Shown one piece after another: positions 20,013-29,834 of a stretch of DNA of 64,000 nt. The position numbers and the translations under genes were made by a program. The stretch comes from Acidobacteriota bacterium. GTDB taxonomy: Bacteria; Acidobacteriota; Terriglobia; Terriglobales; Acidobacteriaceae. The stretch spans positions 26,024 to 90,023 of the forward strand of contig JAKBHH010000003.1 in the NCBI GenBank assembly GCA_021836865.1, read 5' to 3'. How positions within the stretch are numbered: the stretch's first letter is position 1; each line of letters begins with the position of its first letter. The notes beneath the pieces were generated by a model. It did not search any database and was not told the origin of the DNA. It was given only the letters and a program-made list of their open reading frames with translations.

Positions 20013-22730
20013 ATGCTTACCAGAATTAGAGTATGTGTTCTTCTGGCGGTGACCTCCGGCGCGAGCCTCTTCAGCGCCGATCTTTCCATGAAGGTGACCG
20101 ACAAGAATTACCTCGACACCCAAGGTTTTAGCGTCTTTCTCTACGACAGCACGTACCATCCCGTTTTCGTGGACCAAAAGAACACGGCGATGGAGATGAT
20201 TCTGCACGGCCAACGCATCGCCACCAATGGCGACGTGCGCCTGATGCCCACGCCTGAGCAGTGGGACCTGGTGGCAACTCTCAAAGGGCGCCACGCTGAT
20301 AAGGCGAACAACCGGCTCACCGCCGACCTGGCTTTTCCGACCTTCGATTTGAGCTACACGCTGGAAGTCGCAGCGGAACCGGGCGGCGTGAGGGTCAGCA
20401 TCAATCTCGACAAGCCGCTTCCGCAGAAGCTGGCCGGGCGCGCGGGCTTCAACCTGGAGTTTCTGCCCTCAATCTACATGGGCAAGGCTTATCTGGTGGA
20501 CGGAACGAAGGCCGGCATCTTCCCGCGAACGCCGGACGATCCGATGGTCAAGGTGTTGCCGCTGCCCGAGGAACCGAAGAAGGCGTACTACCTGGAGGAC
20601 TGGGACAAGGCCAAGGGATACACGCAGCCGCTGCCGTTTGCCGAGGGCAAGAGCATCACCCTGGGGGTGGACGACTCGCTGGCCCGGGTCAACGTGAAGT
20701 CGGATACGGCCGACCTGATGCTGTTCGACGGCCGCGACCGCGCGCAGAACGGCTGGTTCGTGTTGCGTTCGCTGATCCCAACGGGCAAGACCACCGGCGC
20801 GATCGTGTGGCACATCAGGCCGGATGTGATTCCGAACTGGACGCGGCCTCCGATGATTGCGCACAGCCAGGTCGGGTATGCGCCGGATTTCTCCAAAGTG
20901 GCAGTGCTCGAACTCGACCCGAAGTACAACGGCCCGAAGACCGCCAAAGTGCTTCGCCTGATGGAGGACGGATCGTACAAGCAGGTGTTCGAGGGCCCGA
21001 TCACGCCTTCAACTCCCTGGCTGCGGTACGTCTATTCGAAGTTCGACTTCACCCCGGTGAGGGATCCCGGCCTGTATGTCATCGAGTACGCAGACCAGCG
21101 AACGGCGTCCTTCCCCATCTCCAAAGATGCCTACGCCAACATCTGGCAGGACAGCCTGGACCATCACCTTGCGGAGCAGATGGATCACGTTTCCGTTCGC
21201 GAAGGCTACCGCATGTGGCATGGCGCCTCGCACCTGGACGATGGCCGAATGGCGCCTGTAGTTGGCGAGCAATTCGACGGCTGGTATCAGGATAAGGCGA
21301 CCGACGGCAAGTATAAGGGCGGCGATCATATTCCAGGGATGAACGTAGGCGGGTGGTATGACGCCGGCGACTTCGACCTCGAAGAGCCTGCGCAACTGAA
21401 CGTGATTCAGAGTCTGGCTCTGGCGTATCGCGAATTCAATCTCAAGTATGACGAGCTTTTCGTGGATGAAGCGGCACGTGAAGTTGAGATGCACCGTCCC
21501 GATGGCGTGCCGGACGCGGTGGAGCAAGTGAGGCACGGCGCACTGCTCATCCTGGCGCAGTTCCACAATATCGGCCATGCGATCCGCGGCACGCACGAAC
21601 CAGATCTGCGGCAGTACACGCAGTTGGGCGACGGAGCCTCGAAAACCGACGGCCGCATCTATGACCCGAAGCTCGGTCTGAACGAAGTGAAGGGCGACTA
21701 CTCCGGCAAGCCGGACGACCGCTGGATCTTCACCACCAACAACCCATATTTCCAGTGGAACGCCATCGCGGCGCTGGCTGCTGCGGCCGATGTGCTGAAG
21801 GGCTGGGATGACGCATTAGCGAAAGACTGCCTCGATACCGCAATCAAGGCATGGAACGACGAACAGGCTCACCCGACGCCGTGGCCGGCGGGCAGCGGCT
21901 TCGGCGGGGCGGCTCCGGCAGGTGGGCCCGGAGGTGGCGTGCTGGCTGCGTCTCAGGGTGTGGTGTCTGGCGCTCAAGGCAATCTTCACGGGCGGGGCAG
22001 CTCAGCTGCTCCGGCAAGTTCCGGCACGACCAGCGCACAAGCGGCTCCGCCTGCCGGCTTTGGCCGTGGCGGCTTTGGGGTTGGACAGGACTGGGCGGCG
22101 GCTCTGGAATTGACCATCGCCACCCATGGCGCAGAGCCCTACAAATCCCGACTGAAAGAGTTGTTCCCTCAAATGATCACCCCGCAGCAGATGGGTATGC
22201 GTGGTTGGACGGCAGTCCGAGCATTGCCATACCTGGACGCGAGCGCCAAAGATCAGATGCGCGACGCTGTGAAGACGTACATGGGGGGTCTGGACAAGCA
22301 GTTGGATGCCACGCCGTTTGGCGTGCCTCCGAGCCTTGGCACCTGGGGCGGGTCAGGCGCTGTGGTTGACATGGCCATCCGGATGTACTTTCTGCACAAG
22401 ACGTTTCCGGATCTTGTGGGTCCCGAATACACATTGCGCGCCGTCAACTACATTCTCGGCACGCACCCGGTATCAAGCACTTCGTATGTAGCCGGCGTCG
22501 GTACCGTCTCGAAGACGAAGACGTACAGCAACAATCGCGCCGACAACTCGTACATTCCGGGCGCGGTGATTCCGGGATACATCATCATCAAGCCGGATTT
22601 CCCGGAGTGCATTGACGACTTCGGATTCCTCTGGTTCGAGGATGAAGCCGTGGTGGCTGGGTCGGCGAGCTGGGTCGTCGCCGGCAACGCTGCGGACGCG
22701 ATCACCAGGGAACCGAAACAGGGCCAGTAG
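20013..22730 (+). CDS. Glycoside hydrolase family 9 (endoglucanase-like), secreted
   Basis: CelD-type Ig-like 'PPMIAHSQVGYAPDFSKVAVLELD'; GH9 'GGWYDAGDFDLEEPAQLNVIQSLALAYREF'; 'RPDGVPDAVEQVRHGALLIL'. Confidence 0.9.
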   Translation: MLTRIRVCVLLAVTSGASLFSADLSMKVTDKNYLDTQGFSVFLYDSTYHPVFVDQKNTAMEMILHGQRIATNGDVRLMPTPEQWDLVATLKGRHADKANNRLTADLAFPTFDLSYTLEVAAEPGGVRVSINLDKPLPQKLAGRAGFNLEFLPSIYMGKAYLVDGTKAGIFPRTPDDPMVKVLPLPEEPKKAYYLEDWDKAKGYTQPLPFAEGKSITLGVDDSLARVNVKSDTADLMLFDGRDRAQNGWFVLRSLIPTGKTTGAIVWHIRPDVIPNWTRPPMIAHSQVGYAPDFSKVAVLELDPKYNGPKTAKVLRLMEDGSYKQVFEGPITPSTPWLRYVYSKFDFTPVRDPGLYVIEYADQRTASFPISKDAYANIWQDSLDHHLAEQMDHVSVREGYRMWHGASHLDDGRMAPVVGEQFDGWYQDKATDGKYKGGDHIPGMNVGGWYDAGDFDLEEPAQLNVIQSLALAYREFNLKYDELFVDEAAREVEMHRPDGVPDAVEQVRHGALLILAQFHNIGHAIRGTHEPDLRQYTQLGDGASKTDGRIYDPKLGLNEVKGDYSGKPDDRWIFTTNNPYFQWNAIAALAAAADVLKGWDDALAKDCLDTAIKAWNDEQAHPTPWPAGSGFGGAAPAGGPGGGVLAASQGVVSGAQGNLHGRGSSAAPASSGTTSAQAAPPAGFGRGGFGVGQDWAAALELTIATHGAEPYKSRLKELFPQMITPQQMGMRGWTAVRALPYLDASAKDQMRDAVKTYMGGLDKQLDATPFGVPPSLGTWGGSGAVVDMAIRMYFLHKTFPDLVGPEYTLRAVNYILGTHPVSSTSYVAGVGTVSKTKTYSNNRADNSYIPGAVIPGYIIIKPDFPECIDDFGFLWFEDEAVVAGSASWVVAGNAADAITREPKQGQ

Positions 22731-22733
22731 TAG

Positions 22734-22769
22734 AAGCGCTCGGTGTTCCAAGGGGCACCGGGCGCTTTT
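22734..22769 (+). terminator. Rho-independent terminator after the GH9 gene
   Basis: AGCGCTCGGTG-loop-CACCGGGCGCT followed by TTTTGTTT. Confidence 0.75.
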
Positions 22770-23317
22770 GTTTGGGACGCTTCTATTGCAGCGCGGCCTT
22801 CGGTTGCACGAAAGAGCTGTCGCCTGGAGGAGCCCCTTGGCCTAGCCGTGGTGGAGCTGCAGGCGATCAAGATGGCCGGCACGCACATCGACGCGAAGGC
22901 GTACCGCTATATCGGATGCTCACCAGTCCCGTCCGCCGTGCTCCTGGCATCCAGACCCTGCGTCAAGCGTCTGCTGCCGTGCTGTTGGAAGGAGATCAGG
23001 CCATTTGCGTTCACTTGATCGAATATGCATCCAAAGGGACCCGCCTGGTGGTTGCGGTTCCCTGGCTTCATGCCAATCGGCCGGCTGGTGCGTTGGCTTC
23101 CGCGTAGAACTGCTCAGGAAGATGCGCCAACGGGGATTTGATTGGCTAAGATTGACCCGATAGAGGTCCATTCAAGATGAGACGACGCGGACCTGCGGAC
23201 GGCGTTAGCTACGGCAATCTTCGGGCTGCAGCTCTTTTTGCCGTGATTTTCCACGATGATTCTTCTTCCGGCACACGGTGGGCATTGCCGCGGTTCCGGA
23301 TCTCTGCGGAGAATTTT

Positions 23318-25165
23318 ATGCGATGGGGCATTTTTCTGCCGGGCTGTGTCTTGTATCTGAGTCTGTGGTCCGGATGGGCACAGGCACCGCACATCAACAC
23401 AATCGATCCTCCCGGATGGTGGGCGCAGATGCCCAACCCAATGCTGCTGGTTAACGGCAACCGTCTTGGAGGCGCGCACTTTTCGGTTCGCGGCAGTGGC
23501 GTGGTTCTTACGCGCACGCAGATCTCCGCCAATGGTCATTGGGCGTTTCTCTGGCTGGATACTTCCCATGCCGCGGTGCAAACTCTGGAGGTCGTCGCGC
23601 GGACCCAGGCCGGCTCCGCGCAACACGTTTTCGCTCTGTCTGAACGCAACCACGATCCGCACGCTCATCGCGGATTCAATTCATCCGACGTGATGTACCT
23701 CATCATGACCGATCGCTTTGCAGACGGCGACCCGCGTAACGATCAGCCGGGCTACGATCGCAGCGCTCCGCGCGGGTGGCACGGCGGCGATTTGAAAGGC
23801 ATCGAGCAGCACCTCGATTACCTGCAGCAGCTTGGAATCACAACCCTGTGGACCACGCCGGTCGTCTCGAACGGAGCAATGCCGGATACTTATCACGGCT
23901 ACGCTGCGACTGATCTCTACTCTGTCGATTCACACTTTGGCACCATCGCCGAATATCGCCACCTCTCGGATGCGTTGCACGCACGCGGCATGAAGCTGGT
24001 GATCGATCTGGCTCCAAATCATCTCGGCATCCTTGATCCGTGGATCAAGGACCCGCCTGCACCCGATTGGTTTCACGGAACAGTCGAACACCATCTCCAT
24101 GCTCAGGGTGAGTTCCAGGATCTGGTGGACCCGCATGCGCCGAAACAGGCGTGGCGCGCCATCACCGAAGGGTGGTTCACCGACTCCATGCCGGACCTGA
24201 ATCAGGAAAATCCAATCGTGGCTCAGTACCTGATTCAGAACGCTATATGGTGGGCGGAGACGGCGGATCTCGACGGTATTCGGCTTGATACATTTCCCTA
24301 CGTGGGCCGCGCCTTCTGGCATGACTTCCACGCCCAGTTGCACGCCGTGTATCCGCATCTGACGACGGTCGGCGAAATCTTCAACCCCAACCCCGAGATC
24401 ACTTCCTTCTTTGCGGGAGGGGTGAAGCACAACGGCATCGATACAGGCCTTGACACACCGTTCGACTTTCCCGTGTACTTCGCGCTGCGCGACGTGCTCA
24501 CCCAGGATCGCTCATTCACGGAACTCGCCCGCGTTCTGCGGCAGGATGCTCTCTACCCGCATCCCGAGCGCCTCGTGCCTTTCATTGGAAATCACGACAC
24601 CAGTCGCTTCCTCACTGCGGTAAACGGTTCCATTCGCAGGCTCGAACTCGCCTTCGGTCTTCTCACAACCTTGCGCGGCATGCCGCTTTTCTATTCGGGC
24701 GATGAGATCGCAATGCCAGGCGGCAACGATCCCGATAACCGCCACGATTTTCCTGGCGGGTTCCCCGGGGACGCACAGAACGCGTTCACCCGGACCGGCC
24801 GCAGCGCCACCCAGGAACAAGTCTTTTCCTGGGTTTCTGACCTCATCAGGATGCGGAAAGAGCATCCCGTCCTCGAATCCGGCGTCGAGCAGAATCTGGA
24901 TGCGAAAGACGATGTGTTTGTCTTTGTGCGCGCGCAGAACCCATCCGGGTGCGCTGCCGATCATGGCGCGGAACGCATCCTGATCGTCGTGAACAAGTCA
25001 TCTGCAAGGAAAACCATCGAAATCAGTGTGGCTGATACCGCATTGGAGGGATGCAAGGATTATCGCGTCCTCGCGCCGACTTCGGAGAACGTGATCCAAT
25101 GGGATGCCGACAAACTGCAGATCGAAGAGCCCGCCGAAAGCATTTCTGCGGTGCACGTAGACTGA
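23318..25165 (+). CDS. Secreted GH13 alpha-amylase-family enzyme
   Basis: Signal peptide from the ATG at 23318; 'VMYLIMTDRFADGDPRND', 'GMKLVIDLAPNHLG', 'DLDGIRLDTFPYV', 'VPFIGNHDTSRF'. Confidence 0.92.
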   Translation: MRWGIFLPGCVLYLSLWSGWAQAPHINTIDPPGWWAQMPNPMLLVNGNRLGGAHFSVRGSGVVLTRTQISANGHWAFLWLDTSHAAVQTLEVVARTQAGSAQHVFALSERNHDPHAHRGFNSSDVMYLIMTDRFADGDPRNDQPGYDRSAPRGWHGGDLKGIEQHLDYLQQLGITTLWTTPVVSNGAMPDTYHGYAATDLYSVDSHFGTIAEYRHLSDALHARGMKLVIDLAPNHLGILDPWIKDPPAPDWFHGTVEHHLHAQGEFQDLVDPHAPKQAWRAITEGWFTDSMPDLNQENPIVAQYLIQNAIWWAETADLDGIRLDTFPYVGRAFWHDFHAQLHAVYPHLTTVGEIFNPNPEITSFFAGGVKHNGIDTGLDTPFDFPVYFALRDVLTQDRSFTELARVLRQDALYPHPERLVPFIGNHDTSRFLTAVNGSIRRLELAFGLLTTLRGMPLFYSGDEIAMPGGNDPDNRHDFPGGFPGDAQNAFTRTGRSATQEQVFSWVSDLIRMRKEHPVLESGVEQNLDAKDDVFVFVRAQNPSGCAADHGAERILIVVNKSSARKTIEISVADTALEGCKDYRVLAPTSENVIQWDADKLQIEEPAESISAVHVD

Positions 25166-25542
25166 GTCGCCATCACCAACGTGGAAAGGAGCTATGCGCT
25201 CTCGACGCATCCGCGAGATAGAGGGAGCGCCAACGCGTGATGGGCCACCAGTCCGCTCCCGCGCGCTTCATGTACGAATGCCAGCTTCAGATCAGGCCGC
25301 GGGCCGCCGCCCTCGGCCAGAGCGTGATTGCGAAGGGATCGGCTTCGCCGTGCGCATCCGACCGCAGCCGAGCGCGCCGTGTCAACGATCCATCCCAGCC
25401 AATTGCTTTGACCACGACATTGTGAAAACGCCCAGCGGGCGAGATTACGACGCTCGCAGAGAAACTCAGCAGCCTCAGGCCCCCGACAGCACCAATTCCT
25501 CGCGCAGTTCTACCACTACCCAAAACGAGGCGCCCTGCTTCC

Positions 25543-25564
25543 CGACAATTACTTACAATTGTCG
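25543..25564. repeat. Perfect inverted repeat CGACAATT-N6-AATTGTCG
   Basis: Direct reading: CGACAATTACTTACAATTGTCG, 8-bp arms with no mismatch. Confidence 0.9.
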
Positions 25565-25886
25565 TACAGGCCCTAGTCGGAGTAATGCATGGCATAGATC
25601 TCCCCTGTATTGATGTAGCGCAGCAGAAGCACCACGTAGTCCGGGGTCAGCGTGAACCATGTTGAGGTATCTCCACGATTCGTCGGATTGCTGCTAGGGG
25701 GTGGGGGTATCCCGGTAGGCTCTCACGGCAAGAGAGCGCTGCGAACGGATCAACGGCCTTCCCGCGGAGTGCGGTTGACTCAAAAAGTCTGGTTTTGAAG
25801 GTGGAGTTTGAGAAAGTTTGAGAAATTGGGATTTCGCGGCTTGTCACTGTCGGCGCCATCATTCCTTAAATCTTTTAGAATGATGG

Positions 25887-25963
<77 letters not shown>

Positions 25964-26586
25964 CTATTTCTTCGACCTGCGCCAAGCCTAAGAAATTGCT
26001 GTCTTTCGCTACTGTCTATTTCCTCTCCCGCTTCCACTTCTTCCACGGGATCTAACCGATTTCCGTGGCTTATGGGCGGCATGAACCCTTGCCATCGATG
26101 CCGTTGCAGGAGAGTCGTAACCCGAGAACATCTGTCCATGTCCCGTGATTCAAATTGTACCAAACAAACCTGGCTCGGAGCAGATCGACTGGGCTCTCCG
26201 ACAACCTTTAATCCGCGAAGGGCAAACGAATGATCGCGATGGTCAGAATGCGGCTGGGCTGAATTGCGTAATGACTCCGATGCCGCGTCGTTCTGCGGTG
26301 AACGCGGCCCCCTTTTGGCTTTATCCGCGACTTCTCTCATGGGTTGATTCCTGGATTGAGGGGCGAGGCTAAGCGGGCCTGGAAAGTTGATTCCCGCTGT
26401 GCCGGTTGCGCTGAGGGTGTGGAAAGAGCGGTTGCCGGTCACGATCAGTCCCAGCCTGGCTTCGTGCATCTGTTTGCCGAGGATCTTCTGAAGCGGGTGT
26501 CGCGCGCTGGTCGGAGCCGGAAGCCTACTTGATTCTCTTTGGCCTAGCACCGGGCCATGAGCTGCTTGCGACGGAAGATATGGAGG

Positions 26587-27594
26587 CTAGTGCTCGTCCT
26601 TGCCGGGCCGGAGCATCAGATCCCGGATCGCCTCGCGCGGGTCCTTGCCTTCATCGAGGATGAGTTCCATCTGCTCGGTAATTGGCATTTCGATGCCGTG
26701 CTTGCGCGCCAGCCCCAGTGCGGCGCGCGTGGTGCGCACGCCTTCCGCCACCTTGCCGCCAAGGCTCTCCAGAATCTCAGGCAATTTGCGTCCCTGGCCC
26801 AGCGCCTGGCCCACAGTGCGATTGCGCGAGAGCGAACCCGTGCAAGTCAACACCAGATCTCCAACTCCCGAGAGGCCGGCCAGTGTCTCACGCCGTCCTC
26901 CACACGCAACTGCGAGCCGCGTAATTTCTGCAATGCCGCGTGTGATGAGCCCGGCGGCGGAGTTATAGCCGAGTCCCATGCCGGCCGCCACGCCGGCGGC
27001 AATCGCGATGACGTTCTTGAGTGCGCCCCCAAGTTCAACTCCAATGACATCCGTTGTCGTGTAGAGCCGAAGCGTTTCCGAGGAGAATTCCTGCTGGACG
27101 AGGGTGGCGATCAGGGGGTCGCTGAAGGCTACTGTGACGGCGGTTGGCTGGCCCTGGGCGACTTCAAGGGCGAAGCTGGGTCCTGAGAATGCGCCGATGG
27201 AAAGCAGGAGTCCGGCCGGTTCGAGGGTTTGCGAGATGACCTGGGTCATGCGCAGGAAAGTACGATCTTCCACACCCTTCGTGGCGCTTACGATGAAACT
27301 ACCGTTGCGCAGGTACGGGACGAGACGGGCCAGCGTGGGGCGCAGAAACTCGGATGGAATGACGGAGACGACGATGTTCGCGGAAGTGATTGCGGCTGCA
27401 TCGGAGGTGACCGCAAGGTCAGCCGGAATTGGGAAGCCCGGAAGGAATTGGGTATTCTCACCCGTGGTGGAGATATGATGAGCTTCCTCGGCGCTGTGCG
27501 ACCAGAGCGTCACCTGATGCCCGCCGCGGCGATGTAGAGAGAGCGCGATGGCAGTGCCCCAGGCTCCGGAACCAAGAACGGCAATTTGGCTCAT
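26587..27594 (-). CDS. gpsA: NAD(P)H-dependent glycerol-3-phosphate dehydrogenase
   Basis: 'IAVLGSGAWGTAIALSLHRRGG', 'GPSFALEVAQGQPTAVTVA', 'GALKNVIAIAAGVAAGMGLGYNSAAGLITRG'. Confidence 0.97.
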   Translation of the reverse strand: MSQIAVLGSGAWGTAIALSLHRRGGHQVTLWSHSAEEAHHISTTGENTQFLPGFPIPADLAVTSDAAAITSANIVVSVIPSEFLRPTLARLVPYLRNGSFIVSATKGVEDRTFLRMTQVISQTLEPAGLLLSIGAFSGPSFALEVAQGQPTAVTVAFSDPLIATLVQQEFSSETLRLYTTTDVIGVELGGALKNVIAIAAGVAAGMGLGYNSAAGLITRGIAEITRLAVACGGRRETLAGLSGVGDLVLTCTGSLSRNRTVGQALGQGRKLPEILESLGGKVAEGVRTTRAALGLARKHGIEMPITEQMELILDEGKDPREAIRDLMLRPGKDEH

Positions 27595-28235
27595 GCGGGT
27601 CTCCCTTCGCGTGCATGGGAGCCGAAGCGGCTCTCAGTGCCGGAGAGCAGCCGGCGAATGTTCTGATGATGTTTCACAATAATGAGCAGCGCGACGATCG
27701 TCTGCACGGCGAGAAACGGCCAAGGTTTGTCGCCCTCTACCAGGAACCACGCAAAAACCGGAAAGCTGGCGGCGCCAAGAATGGAAGCCAGAGAGACAAA
27801 TCGTGTCAGGTAGAGCACAACAAAAAAGACGCTGATGGCTGCCAAGGCCGCCCATGGAGCAGCCACAAGAAACACGCCGAAGCCCGTGGCCACGCCCTTG
27901 CCGCCGCGGAATCGTAGCCAAATCGGAAACATGTGTCCAAGCACTGCGCAAAGAGCCGCCAGTGCTTCCACGTTGCGAAGCGGACTTTCAGGCATCAGGA
28001 TTGGTGCTCCTAGCGCCCCAAGCCAGACCGCCGCACAGCCTTTCAGCATGTCAAGCAGGAACGTGGCGGCGCCGAGCCCTTTACCGCCAGAACGCAATAC
28101 GTTGGTGGCGCCGATATTGCCGCTTCCCACGGTGCGGATATCCTGCTTGCGGATCACGCGTACCAGAAGGTATCCGGCAGGGATAGACCCCAGGAGGTAA
28201 GAAACAATGATGACCAGGACACTTGCACCGACCAT
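27591..28235 (-). CDS. plsY: Glycerol-3-phosphate acyltransferase PlsY
   Basis: 'YLLGSIPAGYLLVRVIRKQDIRTVGSGNIGATNVLRSGGKGLGAATFLLDMLKG', 'RFRGGKGVATGFGV'; overlaps gpsA. Confidence 0.96.
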   Translation of the reverse strand: MVGASVLVIIVSYLLGSIPAGYLLVRVIRKQDIRTVGSGNIGATNVLRSGGKGLGAATFLLDMLKGCAAVWLGALGAPILMPESPLRNVEALAALCAVLGHMFPIWLRFRGGKGVATGFGVFLVAAPWAALAAISVFFVVLYLTRFVSLASILGAASFPVFAWFLVEGDKPWPFLAVQTIVALLIIVKHHQNIRRLLSGTESRFGSHAREGRPA

Positions 28236-28406
28236 GACGATTGAGAGTGTAGCAGGTGGAGGGTGCGGAACCAACCCTACCCGGAGTTCCGGCAACCGGA
28301 CTTGCCAACCCAAAGGGAGGGTGGCCATCGCACAAGGAATGGGGTGTATACTTCGGTCTTCTGCCGGGCCTGAATCTCTAACAGATTATGAATGAGGTGA
28401 AGAACC

Positions 28407-28739
28407 ATGCCCAGTTATCTTGTGCAGGCATCCTATAGCGCTGAGGCATTGCGGGCGTTGATCAGGAAGCCCGAGGATCGCTCCGAGGTCGTGCGCAGGG
28501 CAATTGAGAAACTTGGCGGCAAGCTGGTTGGCCTGTGGTTGTCCTTCGGCGATCAGGACGTCGTGTGCATCATGGAGATGCCGAACAACGTGAGTGCGGC
28601 CGCGATTTCCCTTGCCATCGGTGCAGGTGGAGCCCTCAAGACCACCAGGACGACTGCTTTGCTGACGATCGATGAAGGTCTGGCGGCTTTGAAAAAGGCT
28701 GCCACATCAGGCTACAGTCCTGTCGCTGCAAGAAAATAA
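28407..28739 (+). CDS. GYD-domain protein
   Basis: 'YLVQASYSAEALRALIRKPEDR…IEKLGGKLVGLWLSFGDQDVVCIMEMPN'. Confidence 0.88.
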   Translation: MPSYLVQASYSAEALRALIRKPEDRSEVVRRAIEKLGGKLVGLWLSFGDQDVVCIMEMPNNVSAAAISLAIGAGGALKTTRTTALLTIDEGLAALKKAATSGYSPVAARK

Positions 28740-28818
28740 GTGCAGAGTTGAACCGTGTCGTGCGCTTCGCCCGCCCATTGAGTTGGTACCCCTTTCGGCG
28801 GGCTCAAGTCGTCTTCGT

Positions 28819-29529
28819 TCAATCCACCATCACATCGCCTGCAACGATGGGGCGTGTCCGGTAAAGTTTGCCTCGATATGCCAGCCACCCCATGAAGGCC
28901 AGCACTGCAAGATAAATAGCCAGCTTGAGCCCGTCGGCTGCGTGCCCGCGCGGCAGAGCCTTCCACAGAACCAGCAGAACGCTCTGAGCCGCTGTGACGG
29001 CCCAGACAGAGCCGTAGAAATAGCGGCGCTCTACGCCTTCACCTTTGGTGCGGGGCCCCACGCGGGGCAACTTGCCGAGCAAGCCAAGCCCGAGAATGAG
29101 AATGAAGATCGGCAGGTAGCCGTACTGATAGATCTGCTGCATGGCCCAGACCCCGCGGATGACCGCGAGCAAAAGGCCCGTCAGGTTCAGGAGCGCAAAG
29201 TTCAGCACGGCATTCCAGGCAAAGGTGTAGCAGATGCGCCGGTAGAGGGGATTGGGCTTATCTTCGTCAAAACGGAGAATGTAGGGTCGATGTTCTACAC
29301 CCGGCAGTTGCGCGCGCAGGCCTGCAATCCCTGTGCCGATGAGTACCGCGGCCAGCCAAGCGGAGTTTGAACGGCTGAAACCATGCGCGAAAAGCGAAAA
29401 CGTCAGCGGGCCGGGTGCAAGAAAGAAGACCCATATCCAGATTGGCCAGTGCGCCAGCCGGTAATAAGGCTTGTTGTGCTCGCGGATTTTGCGGGCTTCG
29501 GCGTATTCCACTTTGCCGACATATCCCAT
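28819..29529 (-). CDS. Multi-pass membrane protein of unknown function
   Basis: Full-length ORF with several hydrophobic segments; no family recognised. Confidence 0.7.
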   Translation of the reverse strand: MGYVGKVEYAEARKIREHNKPYYRLAHWPIWIWVFFLAPGPLTFSLFAHGFSRSNSAWLAAVLIGTGIAGLRAQLPGVEHRPYILRFDEDKPNPLYRRICYTFAWNAVLNFALLNLTGLLLAVIRGVWAMQQIYQYGYLPIFILILGLGLLGKLPRVGPRTKGEGVERRYFYGSVWAVTAAQSVLLVLWKALPRGHAADGLKLAIYLAVLAFMGWLAYRGKLYRTRPIVAGDVMVD

Positions 29530-29834
29530 GGGCGAGAGTTTTGCAGAGAAGGAGCGGCCCCGTCAACGGCGATTGCCCATGTATGTGGGATGTCGGGGAG
29601 CGGGTTCATACAGATGGTTGGGCGCGATTAGCCTGTCCGCACTTGACCCTTGGGCGAGTCAGCGTCTCAAGGTTCGGCGGCGTTGTGAATCTTCGCAGAG
29701 GACCTGCCGATCGTCTGCAATGATGCGGTGAACGGTGGCATCGGAAGCAGTTCGTGGCCCCTGCACCGCAATCCGTATGGAGCGTGCCCTGATGCCTCAA
29801 GGCGGGCACGCTGCCCCGTTTACACTGGAAGTGT

